From contig NZ_JAIMIB010000005.1 of the NCBI RefSeq assembly GCF_019966515.1, positions 124,001 to 188,000 on the forward strand: DNA of 64,000 nt, in the 5' to 3' direction. This stretch comes from Roseovarius aestuarii (GTDB taxonomy: Bacteria; Pseudomonadota; Alphaproteobacteria; Rhodobacterales; Rhodobacteraceae). Position 1 is the stretch's first letter; each line of letters opens with the position of its first letter. Positions 1-9,243 of the stretch are shown here, piece by piece. Made by a program: the position numbers and the translations under genes. Below the pieces are notes generated by a model. That model was not told the DNA's origin. It searched no databases and saw nothing but the letters and a program-made list of their open reading frames with translations.

Positions 1-438
1 ACCCATGCCGGGCAGTTTGCCGCGCTTGATCTCGGCGCTGATCATGGCCTTTGTCGCCAGATCAACCGCCAGATCGGCAAAATCAGTCAAAACCTGCGTC
101 ACCATCTCCAGAGGCCAGACCCCGGCCAAATCGGCAAGCCCGATGATCAGCGCCACCTGCCGCTTCGCCTTGCGCAGCGCTTCGCCCAGCTGATCCGGCG
201 GCACCACAGAGAGATCGGCAAAGACATCGCTTAGCGCCCCTTCAGGATCGTGCAGCGCAACTGGCAACCAGTCCCGTTCCTGCCCGATCAGCGTGGCCAG
301 ATAGGGGCTGCACCCCGCTGCGCCTCCGACCAGCTCACCCAATTGCGGATTCAGGTCAGGCACCATCGCCTGCGCATCCGCCCCCTGTTCGGGGTCATAG
401 GCACGTGGCTGACGGGTCATGCGAGGCAAAAAATCCAT
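1..438 (-). CDS. glnE: Glutamine synthetase adenylyltransferase/deadenylase, N-terminal part (partial)
   Basis: Reading leftwards from the ATG at 438, an open frame of 146 codons runs off the window edge, so only the N-terminus is present. Near residues 88-125 it has a hydrophobic segment with the pattern RQVALIIGLADLAGVWPLE followed by an LTDFADLAVDLA stretch. This matches the start of the N-terminal nucleotidyltransferase-like domain of GlnE. GlnE attaches and removes AMP on glutamine synthetase according to PII state, which fits the nitrogen-control genes later in the window. A second ATG at 420 is a possible start. The gene is divergent from the acyltransferase at 555. The identification rests on recalled family sequence and only a third or less of the usual protein is visible. 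Confidence 0.8.
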   Translation of the reverse strand, partial: MDFLPRMTRQPRAYDPEQGADAQAMVPDLNPQLGELVGGAAGCSPYLATLIGQERDWLPVALHDPEGALSDVFADLSVVPPDQLGEALRKAKRQVALIIGLADLAGVWPLEMVTQVLTDFADLAVDLATKAMISAEIKRGKLPGMG

Positions 439-554
439 AGCGCCAGTGATACAAGGCCGACGCGCCGGGTCAACGAATTAGGGTGGGTTTCTCTTCAATC
501 GCAACGGTGATAGGCAACGGGCCGAAACCCGAACCAAGGACATACGAACAACGC

Positions 555-2537
555 ATGATGAGGTATCGCGCCGATATTGACGGGCTTCGCGCGGTGGCTG
601 TTCTGCCGGTTGTCGCTTTTCACACCAATCTCGGGTTGAGCGGTGGTTTTGTCGGCGTCGACATATTCTTCGTTATTTCCGGTTTTCTGATCACCTCGAT
701 CATCTTTGCCGACGCAAAAACCGATAACTTCTCGATCATAGAGTTTTATGAGCGGCGCGTGCGACGGATCATTCCTGCCCTCTTCGCCGTAATCTTAGCA
801 ACCGGGGTTTTTGCCTATGCTCTGATGATCCCAAGCCATCTCTATGACTTCGCGCATAGCGCCGTCGCCTCGACCCTGTTCCTTGCCAATGTCTGGCAAT
901 ATTTATCGCAGGGCTATTTCACCGAAGCGGCCGAACTAAAACCACTGCTTCACACCTGGTCATTAGGCATAGAAGAGCAATTCTATATTTTCTTCCCACC
1001 GCTCTTTGTCTTGCTTGTCCGTCGCACCGGTGCTGCGGTAACGGCGGCATGCATCGCGTCGCTGGGCCTGATCTCTCTGGCACTCTCGGTCTGGGCGCTT
1101 GACAATGATCCAGATGCCGCCTTCTACCTGCCGCAATACCGGATCTGGGAACTGGCGCTTGGCGCAACTCTCGCGATCGCAATATCCGAGGGCTGGCTGG
1201 ATCGCCTGTTGCGCGCGCCCCTTGCAATGGCTTCCCTTGCATATGTCGGCCTTGCGCTGATCATCTGGCCGGTTGTCAGCTATGATGCGGAAACCGCTTT
1301 CCCCGGAATCGCCGCCCTGCCACCTTGTCTGGGCGCGGCGGCCCTTATTGCCAGTGGCAGCTATATCCGGACACCCGTTGCGCGTCTTCTCAGACTTGCG
1401 CCCTTTGTCTTTATCGGCAAGATTTCCTATTCACTCTACCTGTGGCATTGGCCGGTTATTTCGCTGTATTTCTACGTTAATGTCGATGACCTCACCCTGG
1501 GGCAAAGTCTTGTCTGCATTGTCTTGTCATTCGTGCTTGCCATCGCTTCTTGGCGCTATATCGAGCGTCCCTTCCGGCAGAGAACCCAGATTTCACGCGG
1601 CAAAATCTTTGTGGGATTTGTTGCCAGTACCGCACTGATCATCGGGGCGGCAAACATCGTGACGAAATTTAATGGATTTCCCGACAGGATGCCTGAAGAT
1701 GTCGCATCCGTCCTAGCGCCTGATGGTCTGCTGCATGACCGTCGCGATTGCCACCGGGTCGACCCTCTGCGCGCCCGGAACGGCGACGTTTGCATCCGCG
1801 GCGATCTGTCAGCGCCGCCCAGCATCATGCTGGCCGGTGACAGCCACGCCGACGCCATCAGCCCGGCGTTTTTCGAAGCTGCCGGCCGAGCCGGTCTTTC
1901 GGGCTATCACTACACCGCGCCAGGGTTTCTACCGCTTGTCGGTGTCACTCGGCCCGGCAAACCCGACTGGCTTGCCCAAACCGACGCAATGATCGCGTTT
2001 CTGAAGAAAAGACCGGAGATAAAGACGATCTACATCACCCGCCTGTGGCTGGTGCAGATGACCGGGCAGTCCTACCGGCACGAAGGGCGGATCTGGCAGG
2101 ACGCCGCCTATGACGGCTCGGGCACGGCCTATAACCCGAAAGCGACCATCCGTGGCCTGACTGCCCTGGCAAATATCTTTCCGGACCGCCGCTTCGTCTT
2201 ATTCGACGATATCCCTGTCGGCGATGAACTGGATCTGCGAACCCATGCGCGGCTTTTGCTTTACGGGGACAAAACACATCTCTCCAACCTGGGGCTGCCT
2301 GCAACCGAGGAACGCGAACAACGCGCCCGTTATGAGCCTTTGTTGCAGAACCTGGCCGCGACATTGTCCAATGTGGGCTATCAGAGCATCTTTACCTCGC
2401 TTTGCGGCCCCGATATCTGCCCGCTCTACGATGGAACCACCCGACTTTACCGAAACGGCGACCATCTAAGCAGCGACGGCGCGCTGAGCCTTACAGGAAT
2501 TGTCTATGACAGCTTCTTTTCAACAACCTCGAACTAG
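555..2537 (+). CDS. Acyltransferase-3 membrane protein with C-terminal SGNH domain (OafA-like)
   Basis: 660 residues from the ATG at 555. An in-frame ATG at 483 would add 24 residues of unlikely sequence, while the family start RYRADIDGLRAVAVLPVV directly follows the chosen ATG. Residues 1 to about 360 carry the acyltransferase-3 core: an early His in VVAFH, the FFVISGFLI segment and roughly ten hydrophobic segments. The C-terminal ~270 residues look like an SGNH hydrolase-type domain, with a GDSHAD nucleophile block and a late GDHLS motif holding the Asp/His pair. Proteins of this build O-acetylate surface polysaccharides: the membrane part moves the acyl group and the periplasmic SGNH part transfers it. 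The substrate cannot be read from sequence. It is divergent from glnE, with a weak AGGA about 14 bases upstream. Confidence 0.9.
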   Translation: MMRYRADIDGLRAVAVLPVVAFHTNLGLSGGFVGVDIFFVISGFLITSIIFADAKTDNFSIIEFYERRVRRIIPALFAVILATGVFAYALMIPSHLYDFAHSAVASTLFLANVWQYLSQGYFTEAAELKPLLHTWSLGIEEQFYIFFPPLFVLLVRRTGAAVTAACIASLGLISLALSVWALDNDPDAAFYLPQYRIWELALGATLAIAISEGWLDRLLRAPLAMASLAYVGLALIIWPVVSYDAETAFPGIAALPPCLGAAALIASGSYIRTPVARLLRLAPFVFIGKISYSLYLWHWPVISLYFYVNVDDLTLGQSLVCIVLSFVLAIASWRYIERPFRQRTQISRGKIFVGFVASTALIIGAANIVTKFNGFPDRMPEDVASVLAPDGLLHDRRDCHRVDPLRARNGDVCIRGDLSAPPSIMLAGDSHADAISPAFFEAAGRAGLSGYHYTAPGFLPLVGVTRPGKPDWLAQTDAMIAFLKKRPEIKTIYITRLWLVQMTGQSYRHEGRIWQDAAYDGSGTAYNPKATIRGLTALANIFPDRRFVLFDDIPVGDELDLRTHARLLLYGDKTHLSNLGLPATEEREQRARYEPLLQNLAATLSNVGYQSIFTSLCGPDICPLYDGTTRLYRNGDHLSSDGALSLTGIVYDSFFSTTSN

Positions 2538-2549
2538 GACGCGACATCA

Positions 2550-3017
2550 ATGAGCAAAAGCCTGAAACGCGTAATCCACGCCTTGCAGGAAGCCGGGATC
2601 GACATTGAACCGCTAGAGATTGGTCAGGCAACCACCGCTCGTATGGCCGCCGATCTTGTGGGCTGTCAGCTGGACCAGATTGCCAAGTCAATCATCTTTC
2701 GGGGCGAAACGAGCGGCGAGGCGCTGCTGTTCATCACAGCGGGTGGTAACCAAATCGACCCTGCGAAAGCCAGCGCGCTTGCCGGAGAGATATTGGGCAA
2801 GGCTGATGCCGCCCTGATCCGTGCACAGACCGGTTTTGCCATCGGTGGCGTGTCACCCGTCGGTCACCTGACCCCGCCGCGCGCCTATTTTGATCCGCGC
2901 CTGCTGGATTTCGAAACAGTCTGGGCCGCCGCCGGAACGCCCCGGCATGTCTTTGCTGCCGCGCCCGCTGATCTGCTGCGCATTTCCGGCGCCGTAGAAC
3001 AAGCTTTCACGGTCTGA
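2550..3017 (+). CDS. YbaK/EbsC-family aminoacyl-tRNA deacylase-like protein
   Basis: 155 residues, the usual size for free-standing YbaK/ProX-type editing domains. The sequence has the family pattern: an early segment on inhibitor or substrate recognition, IAKSIIFRG with the central lysine near residue 47, and GFAIGGVSPVGH near residues 95-106, the conserved glycine-rich loop of the active cleft. These proteins hydrolyse mischarged tRNAs such as Cys-tRNAPro or Ala-tRNAPro in the cytoplasm. Which tRNA this one edits cannot be told. It starts 12 bases after the acyltransferase stop, so the two may be co-transcribed without sharing a function. Confidence 0.88.
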   Translation: MSKSLKRVIHALQEAGIDIEPLEIGQATTARMAADLVGCQLDQIAKSIIFRGETSGEALLFITAGGNQIDPAKASALAGEILGKADAALIRAQTGFAIGGVSPVGHLTPPRAYFDPRLLDFETVWAAAGTPRHVFAAAPADLLRISGAVEQAFTV

Positions 3018-3123
3018 AAGGGATACGACAAAAAGCAGAGCTTTACACCCGATACCTGAAGTTGGAGCTTGCGATGCACCGCCTGCGCCACCACCTCATC
3101 CTGATCACCATCCCGAGGACATC

Positions 3124-3570
3124 ATGCTGAAATTCACCAATCTCGCACTGCTTGTCCTCTTTCCCGTCGCATGGTTTGCGCCACTGATGCGCGCTGGCTT
3201 GGGCCTGCCACTTTTCGACCTGAACGAGATCAGCGTGATCTCGGGCCTTCAAAGCCTATGGGAAAGCGATGTTTTCCTTGCCCTTATGGTAACATTTTTC
3301 GCCCTGTTCGCCCCCTACCTGAAGACCCTCGGGCTTGCGCTCATTCATTTTGGGCTGATGCGGCGCAAGATATTGCCGGTGCTGCATGTGCTGGGCAAGC
3401 TGGCAATGGCCGACATTTTCCTGATTGCGCTCTACATCACGCTGTCAAAGGGCATTGGTATCGGTAAAATCGAGACCGCTTGGGGTCTTTACCTGTTCAC
3501 CGGCTGCATCCTCATATCTATCGCAATAGGATTTCTTACAGAGAAGCGTAATCAAAAGGTTACGCGGTAA
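3124..3570 (+). CDS. PqiA-like inner-membrane protein (paraquat-inducible protein A family)
   Basis: 148 residues with about four hydrophobic segments. Tail-side features of a single PqiA domain are visible: an SVISGLQSLWES-like loop, a segment around LKTLGLALIHFGLM and the later LGKLAMADIFLIALYI. Enteric PqiA contains two such domains and is over 400 residues, so this is a one-domain form. PqiA normally works with the periplasmic MCE protein PqiB in lipid transport across the envelope. No MCE gene is adjacent here. The start follows a GAGGAC sequence just upstream. Confidence 0.85.
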   Translation: MLKFTNLALLVLFPVAWFAPLMRAGLGLPLFDLNEISVISGLQSLWESDVFLALMVTFFALFAPYLKTLGLALIHFGLMRRKILPVLHVLGKLAMADIFLIALYITLSKGIGIGKIETAWGLYLFTGCILISIAIGFLTEKRNQKVTR

Positions 3571-3716
3571 ACCTCATGCAACCTTTCGAGGATGTGTTAC
3601 AACTTTATAGCGTAAAGTGAACGGTCGCGAGCGGCCAAACCTTGCGATTTGGCAGAATTCCACCGCCAAATCGACTATATTCGATTTGTGTTTTTATTAA
3701 TTTCGGGGGTTTTGTG

Positions 3717-4487
3717 ATGTCTGAACAATCAAAAGCTATCATTCTCAGGATGGCCACACTGGCCAATGTTGTGGGCATGATCACATTGGCTGCATTTGCC
3801 GCAGCCCTCACCATCGTCACGGCGCTTGCCGCGGCAGGAATATTGCCGTGGTTGGAAATTCAGGCCAGCTTTGGCGGCATCGCGTATGAAAACACCGGCA
3901 AGATTGCCCAGATCGGGCTGACTGTGCTGATGCTACTGCTCACGGTCTACCTCCCCTCGGCGCATCGGGTATTACGGCTAGAGACCTCACATCGGCGATT
4001 TGAATTGGGTATGCATGACGTCGCACAAGCCTATGCTGTCGCCCATGCTTCCGATCGGGCCGGACTGTTTCATACATCCTCCGAATATGATGCGGTGCGC
4101 GAACGTATGATCCACCTGCGCAATCACCCTGATCTGCAGGGGTTCGAACCGGATGTTCTTGAAGTCGCGGCGCAGATGTCGCGCGTCAGCCAAGACCTGG
4201 CAGCGACCTATTCGGACGAAAATGTCGAGCGTGCTCAAGCCTTCCTCAAGGCGCGCCAGCAGGAAGTCGATGATTTCAATGCGCGGATTGATCGCGCCAA
4301 ACAGGTGACCTCGGAATTGGCGAAATGGAAAAATGACCTCGATGCCGACGAAAGCGTAGCCGCCAGCCAGCTCGCGCGCCTGCGCAACACGTTGGCCGAG
4401 ATCGTACCCGAAATCATCGGGCCGGATGCCGAAAGCTCTGGTGGCGACACCCGCGTCGTTCCGCTGCCCAGATACGCCGCCGAATAG
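3717..4487 (+). CDS. Conserved membrane protein with coiled-coil tail, function unknown
   Basis: 256 residues from the ATG at 3717, which follows a GGGGG run (a possible ribosome site). Upstream in-frame codons back to 3642 give implausible sequence. There are two transmembrane segments, about residues 16-40 and 60-82. The rest is soluble and largely helical, with charged heptad-like stretches around residues 150-230 that suggest a coiled coil. I recall this protein next to radA in related genomes, sometimes labelled a DNA repair protein, but nothing in the sequence supports that role. It lies directly upstream of radA with a 62-base gap. Confidence 0.75.
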   Translation: MSEQSKAIILRMATLANVVGMITLAAFAAALTIVTALAAAGILPWLEIQASFGGIAYENTGKIAQIGLTVLMLLLTVYLPSAHRVLRLETSHRRFELGMHDVAQAYAVAHASDRAGLFHTSSEYDAVRERMIHLRNHPDLQGFEPDVLEVAAQMSRVSQDLAATYSDENVERAQAFLKARQQEVDDFNARIDRAKQVTSELAKWKNDLDADESVAASQLARLRNTLAEIVPEIIGPDAESSGGDTRVVPLPRYAAE

Positions 4488-4549
4488 TACCGCTCACGGA
4501 AACCGAATAGGCATTTGACCGGCCCTGTCCCTTGAGGCATCAGGGGGGC

Positions 4550-5914
4550 ATGGCAAAGTCGAGCACATTCACCTGCACCGCCTGTGGTGCGGTACATTCC
4601 CGATGGTCCGGTCGCTGCGATGGCTGCGGAGAATGGAATTCCATCGTCGAAGAGGCGCCGCTGACCACCGGACCCAAGTCGAAAAGCCTGGGCGCCAAAC
4701 GCGGCACCCCCATCCCGCTCAGCGATCTTGCGACGGATGAGGCCCCACCACCACGAACCTGCTCGACCATAACCGAGCTTGATCGGGTGCTCGGCGGTGG
4801 CCTTGTGCCCGCCAGCGCCATCCTTGTGGGTGGTGACCCCGGCATCGGCAAATCAACGCTTTTGTTGCAGGCCGCCGCGCGCTTCGCGAAATCCGGCCTG
4901 AAAACCATCTATGTCTCGGGCGAGGAGGCCACCGCACAGGTCCGCATGCGCGCCCAGCGTCTGGGCCTCGCGGACGCACCGGTAAAACTGGCCGCCGCAA
5001 CCTCGCTGCGCGATATTCTGACCACGCTTGAGGCCGAAGCGCCGGGTCTTGTGATCATCGATTCCATTCAGACCATCTGGTCCGACACCGTAGAAAGCGC
5101 ACCGGGCAGCGTGTCGCAGGTCCGCGCGGCGGCCCATGAACTGACCAGCTTTGCCAAACGCAAGGATGTCTCGGTGATCCTGGTGGGTCACGTCACCAAG
5201 GAAGGCCAGATCGCCGGCCCCCGCGTGGTCGAGCATATGGTCGATACGGTGCTTTATTTCGAAGGTGAGCGCGGCCATCAGTTCCGCATCCTGCGCGCGG
5301 TCAAGAACCGGTTTGGTCCGGCCGATGAAATCGGCGTGTTCGAGATGACGGGTGCCGGTCTGGCCGAGGTTGCCAACCCCTCGGCGCTTTTCCTGTCGAC
5401 ACGCGGCACTCCCAGCCCCGGCAGCGTGGTGTTTTCCGGCATCGAGGGTACACGGCCCGTGCTGGTCGAATTGCAGGCACTCGTCGCCCCCACCCCGCAT
5501 TCGCAGCCCCGACGCGCCGTCGTCGGCTGGGACGGATCGCGCCTGGCAATGATCCTAGCGGTGCTGGAATCGCGCTGCGGCATCCCTTTTGCGGGCTTGG
5601 ATGTCTATCTCAATGTCGCCGGGGGATTGAAAATATCGGAACCCGCCGCCGATCTGGCGGTTGCGGCGGCCCTGCTTAGTGCCCGCGAAGACACAGTTTT
5701 ACCCGCAGATACGGTGGTTTTTGGCGAAATCAGTTTGTCTGGCGCGCTCAGACCGGTAGGACAGACAGAAAACAGGTTGAAAGAAGCCAGAAAACTTGGT
5801 TTCACGTCGGCCATCGCGCCCGCCGGGGGTAAATCGACCGGCGATAGCGGGATGGAATTGTCGCTGATGAGCGATCTGACGAGTTTTGTGGGTGACAAAT
5901 TCGGCGCAGGTTAA
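4550..5914 (+). CDS. radA: DNA repair protein RadA (RecA-like branch-migration ATPase)
   Basis: 454 residues, full length. The ATG at 4550 was chosen because AGGGGGGC sits immediately upstream and the zinc finger follows at once; ORF starts further up lack support. Domains in order: a four-cysteine zinc finger (CTAC near residue 9 and CDGC near residue 23), a RecA-type ATPase with Walker A GGDPGIGKST at residues 94-103, the RadA signature KNRFG near residue 255, and a C-terminal Lon-protease-like fold. RadA drives branch migration during recombinational repair. It is followed 27 bases later by cvpA and then purF, so the three probably form one transcription unit. Confidence 0.97.
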   Translation: MAKSSTFTCTACGAVHSRWSGRCDGCGEWNSIVEEAPLTTGPKSKSLGAKRGTPIPLSDLATDEAPPPRTCSTITELDRVLGGGLVPASAILVGGDPGIGKSTLLLQAAARFAKSGLKTIYVSGEEATAQVRMRAQRLGLADAPVKLAAATSLRDILTTLEAEAPGLVIIDSIQTIWSDTVESAPGSVSQVRAAAHELTSFAKRKDVSVILVGHVTKEGQIAGPRVVEHMVDTVLYFEGERGHQFRILRAVKNRFGPADEIGVFEMTGAGLAEVANPSALFLSTRGTPSPGSVVFSGIEGTRPVLVELQALVAPTPHSQPRRAVVGWDGSRLAMILAVLESRCGIPFAGLDVYLNVAGGLKISEPAADLAVAAALLSAREDTVLPADTVVFGEISLSGALRPVGQTENRLKEARKLGFTSAIAPAGGKSTGDSGMELSLMSDLTSFVGDKFGAG

Positions 5915-5941
5915 GCGCCTCGAGCTTGAGGAAGAGCAGGT

Positions 5942-6508
5942 ATGGACGGCTTTACCATCATCGACGGCGTTGTTGCGCTGGTTATCGTCTTGTCGGCGCT
6001 GCTGGCCTATTCACGCGGTTTCATGCGCGAGGCACTGGCCATCGCAGGCTGGATCGCGGCAGGTATTGTCGCTTTTATCTTCGCGCCACAGCTGGAACCG
6101 CTGGTCAAGGAAGTGCCCGTTGTCGGTGAATTCATCGCGGATAGCTGTGAATTGTCGATGATAGCAGCCTTTGCCGTGGTCTTTGCAGGTGCATTGATCA
6201 TCGCTTCCATGATCACACCGCTGTTTTCGTCTTTGGTGCAACGCTCCGTGCTTGGCGGGCTCGATCAGGGTCTCGGCTTTGTCTTCGGCGTCGCGCGCGG
6301 CGTGCTTTTGGTGGCGATCGCCTATTTCGTCTACGAAACGGTGATCACCTCGCAGAACATCCAGATTATTGACGACAGCCGTTCGGCCCGTGTCTTTGCG
6401 CGGATGACCGAACAGGTTGAAAGTGGCAATCCCGAAGAGGCACTGGGCTGGATCACCAAGCAGTACGAACAACTGGTTGGTCAATGCGACAAGCCGGTGA
6501 TCGAATAA
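5942..6508 (+). CDS. cvpA: CvpA-family inner-membrane protein
   Basis: 188 residues with four hydrophobic segments. The start DGFTIIDGVVALVIVLSALLAY and the AREALAIAGWIAAGIVAF segment are typical of the CvpA/colicin V production family. The position just before purF matches the cvpA-purF arrangement known from many bacteria. CvpA proteins are linked to envelope integrity and stress tolerance; the exact molecular role is not settled. A GAGGAAGAGCAGGT stretch just upstream provides a ribosome site for the ATG at 5942. Confidence 0.93.
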   Translation: MDGFTIIDGVVALVIVLSALLAYSRGFMREALAIAGWIAAGIVAFIFAPQLEPLVKEVPVVGEFIADSCELSMIAAFAVVFAGALIIASMITPLFSSLVQRSVLGGLDQGLGFVFGVARGVLLVAIAYFVYETVITSQNIQIIDDSRSARVFARMTEQVESGNPEEALGWITKQYEQLVGQCDKPVIE

Positions 6509-6744
6509 CCTTTCCCGACCGCAGCGAGCACTTAACCCGCGTCCGAACCCCGCGAGTCAGCTGATCGTATGCTGTTTAGACCGCCCAACCGGTGGTCTCG
6601 AAACCGGTGTCCTCACCCCATAAACGACATCACGTCACAAATGCAGCGAATTGTTTAAGTTTCGTGACATACCGCGCCCGAGCCCTTATGTACGGATCAA
6701 ATCGCGATCACACGGATTCGGAGCTGCCTGCCTTGTCCAAACAG

Positions 6745-8196
6745 ATGCCACCCGCCCATCCCTTCGATGACGATAAACTCCACGAGGAATGTGGCATATT
6801 CGGTGTTATCGGCGTCACCGATGCGGCCAATTTCGTAGCCCTAGGCCTGCACGCCCTGCAACATCGCGGACAAGAGGCAGGCGGTATCGTCTGCCATCAT
6901 CCCGAACACGGATTCAACTCGGCCCGCCGCTTCGGTTATGTCCGCGATAACTTTACCAAGCAATCGCTGATGGAAACCCTGCCGGGAGCCCTCTCCATCG
7001 GCCATGTGCGCTATTCGACCGCAGGTGGTAAAACCCCGGTGATCCGCGACGTGCAACCCTTCTTTGGCGAGTTCTCTATGGGTGGTGCTGCCATCGCCCA
7101 TAACGGTAACATAACCAATGCCGACGCCCTGCGCCGGGAACTGATCGAACGCGGTTCGATCTTCCAATCCAATTCCGACAGCGAATGCATCATCCACCTG
7201 ATGGCGCGCTCCTTGCAACGCACCATCCCCGAGCGGATGGAGGACGCGCTGCGACGGGTCGAGGGGGCATTCTCGATCGTGGCCATGACCCGGACCAAGC
7301 TGATCGGTGTGCGCGATCCCCTAGGCGTGCGCCCGCTGGTGCTCGGGCAGGTCGGCGACGGCTGGGTGCTAAGTTCCGAAACCTGCGCGCTCGACATCAT
7401 CGGCGCCAAATATGTTCGCGAGATCGCACCGGGCGAAATGGTGGTCATCACCAGCAAAGGCGTTGAAAGCCACTACCCCTTCCGCCCGCAAGCCTCTCGC
7501 TTCTGCATCTTCGAACATGTGTATTTCTCGCGCCCTGACAGTATCATCGGCAATCGCAGCGTCTATGAAACCCGCCGCCAGATCGGCATCGAACTGGCCC
7601 GCGAAGCGCCCGTGGATGCCGATCTTGTCTGCCCGGTCCCCGATTCTGGCACCCCCGCCGCGATCGGCTTCAGCCACGAAAGCGGCATTCCCTACGCGAT
7701 GGGGATCATCCGCAACCAGTATATGGGCCGCACCTTCATCGAGCCGACCGAGCAGATCCGCAACATGGGTGTGCGCCTCAAGCTCAACGTCAACCGTGCC
7801 CTGATCGAGGGCAAACGCGTGATCCTTGTCGATGATAGCGTCGTGCGCGGCACCACCAGCCGCAAGATCAAGGAGATGATACTAGATGCCGGCGCGGCCG
7901 AAGTGCATTTCCGCATCGCATCGCCGCCCACTGCCTGGCCCTGCTTCTACGGCGTCGATACGCCAAACCGTGAAAAACTCCTTGCCGCCACTATGAGCGA
8001 AGAGGAAATGCGCGAACATCTTGCCGTCGACAGCCTCAAATTCATCTCGCTCGACGGGCTCTACCGCGCCGTGGGCGAGGCGAAGGGTCGTGACACCAAA
8101 TGCCCGCAATATTGCGACGCCTGCTTCTCGGGCGAATATCCGGTCACGCCGTCGGACATGATCGAAAAAGGGTTCGAGTTGAAAGCCGCCGAGTAG
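6745..8196 (+). CDS. purF: Amidophosphoribosyltransferase (first step of purine synthesis)
   Basis: 483 residues from the ATG at 6745. Other in-frame starts are a TTG at 6733, which has GGAG nine bases upstream, and ATGs at 6688 and 6592. The enzyme forms phosphoribosylamine from PRPP and glutamine. The glutaminase nucleophile is the Cys in HEECGIFG, 15 residues in, so a leader must be cut off as in the Bacillus-type enzyme. The PRPP loop VILVDDSVVRGTTS is intact. Cysteines in RFCIFEH, TAWPCF and YCDACF occupy places of the iron-sulfur ligands of the Bacillus-type enzyme, which suggests an oxygen-sensitive [4Fe-4S] form (inference). Roughly 240 bases of non-coding DNA separate it from cvpA. 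Confidence 0.96.
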   Translation: MPPAHPFDDDKLHEECGIFGVIGVTDAANFVALGLHALQHRGQEAGGIVCHHPEHGFNSARRFGYVRDNFTKQSLMETLPGALSIGHVRYSTAGGKTPVIRDVQPFFGEFSMGGAAIAHNGNITNADALRRELIERGSIFQSNSDSECIIHLMARSLQRTIPERMEDALRRVEGAFSIVAMTRTKLIGVRDPLGVRPLVLGQVGDGWVLSSETCALDIIGAKYVREIAPGEMVVITSKGVESHYPFRPQASRFCIFEHVYFSRPDSIIGNRSVYETRRQIGIELAREAPVDADLVCPVPDSGTPAAIGFSHESGIPYAMGIIRNQYMGRTFIEPTEQIRNMGVRLKLNVNRALIEGKRVILVDDSVVRGTTSRKIKEMILDAGAAEVHFRIASPPTAWPCFYGVDTPNREKLLAATMSEEEMREHLAVDSLKFISLDGLYRAVGEAKGRDTKCPQYCDACFSGEYPVTPSDMIEKGFELKAAE

Positions 8197-8253
8197 GCAT
8201 CGCGCACGGACATCACCACGTTTTTCAGACGCGGCCTACCACCTCGACGCGGC

Positions 8254-8271
8254 GACGCCCGGTCAGGCGTC
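8254..8271. terminator. Short hairpin between convergent purF and luxR-type gene
   Basis: GACGCC-CGGTCA-GGCGTC forms a perfect 6-bp stem with a 6-base loop. It overlaps the stop codon of the leftward luxR-type gene and lies 58 bases after purF. There is no clear T-run on either side, so a role in termination is only possible. Confidence 0.3.
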
Positions 8272-9243
8272 CTGATCCGAGCTTAGCTGCGGTATCGCCG
8301 GGTCCGGGCATTCGTCCAACTCGATCGGAAAGGGCTCGTTCGCTCCCAAACCGGCCAGCGCCGGGAATGGTTTCGAAACCTCGGTCTGATCAAAGGGTAA
8401 CTGGTTGAACCAGCCTTTCGCCGCGACGATCGTTAACGCCTGAAAAACAGTATCCACGTTCAGCTTCCGGCGGATCGAAGATTGCAGGGCCTTGTTTGAT
8501 CCATAGCCTGCCGAAATCTCCAACGCCTCGGTCGGGTCGGGACTGCTGGCCAATGTATAGAGAAAGCGAAGTTCTTTCATCGAAAGTGTATCATCCGGCA
8601 GCGACGGGCCGCGCGACGTATAGCAGAAACTGTCCACCGCCAGATGTGCGATGAACTGCAGATCGTAACCGTTCAACCTGACAAGCGCATCCACCTTTTC
8701 TTTGGTGTTCGCGGTCGAGAACGAAACGCCTATACGGGCGCCATCCTTTCTTGAGATCGAGAAGCAAAGCCCGTTCCGCCCGACCCCAAAGTTCTCTGCA
8801 TCTTCCCAGAAACTTTCAATCATCGGCGCATTAGAATGAAGCTCCGAAAACAGAAACCACCCATCCTCCGACGCTGATCGGGCAATTACCGGATCTATAA
8901 ACTGATAGGATTTTTCCTGATACCGCGCGACCCAGCTGTCCTTGAACGAGGTGCAGATGCGTGACCTGAACGCCCCGCTTGATCCCTGCTGGATAACGAA
9001 GATCGCAAAGTTCTGAAATCCGGTCGCCGAGGCAGCCTGCCACATCAGTTCGGACAGTTCCGTAAGATTGCCGCATTCCGACAATTCTTCGCCAATGTCG
9101 CACAGCTCGTCCGTCCGATAGGTGTGGACACCGCTGTTTTCAATCAGTTCGGCGATTCGCCTCAAATCTCGGATTGTCTCTTCTGAGAGAGCGTTTCTTG
9201 ACCAAAATGCGTCCTCAAGGACCGCCTGTACCCAGTGTTTCAT
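8263..9243 (-). CDS. LuxR-type autoinducer-binding transcription regulator, enlarged and with divergent HTH
   Basis: 326 residues; ordinary LuxR proteins are about 240. The middle part (about 70-230) fits the acyl-homoserine-lactone-binding domain, with the pattern FQNFAIFVI, a WVARYQEKSYQFIDPV block resembling the conserved W-x-x-x-Y...DP ligand-pocket motif, and RNGLCFSISRKDGARIGVSFS. The C-terminal 240-300 region keeps the outline of a LuxR HTH (LSMKELRFLYTLA...KALQSSIRRKLNVDTVFQAL) but several usual HTH residues are replaced. There is an extra ~60-residue N-terminal helix-rich region and a proline-rich C-terminal tail. It is divergent from the luxI-type gene at 9591 across a 347-base gap, so it is probably the cognate receptor (inference). 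Whether it binds DNA conventionally is open. Confidence 0.85.
   Translation of the reverse strand: MKHWVQAVLEDAFWSRNALSEETIRDLRRIAELIENSGVHTYRTDELCDIGEELSECGNLTELSELMWQAASATGFQNFAIFVIQQGSSGAFRSRICTSFKDSWVARYQEKSYQFIDPVIARSASEDGWFLFSELHSNAPMIESFWEDAENFGVGRNGLCFSISRKDGARIGVSFSTANTKEKVDALVRLNGYDLQFIAHLAVDSFCYTSRGPSLPDDTLSMKELRFLYTLASSPDPTEALEISAGYGSNKALQSSIRRKLNVDTVFQALTIVAAKGWFNQLPFDQTEVSKPFPALAGLGANEPFPIELDECPDPAIPQLSSDQDA

Noticed and set aside
4853..5500. 215-codon minus-strand frame inside radA
   Set aside because: Overlaps the RadA ATPase domain; shadow frame.
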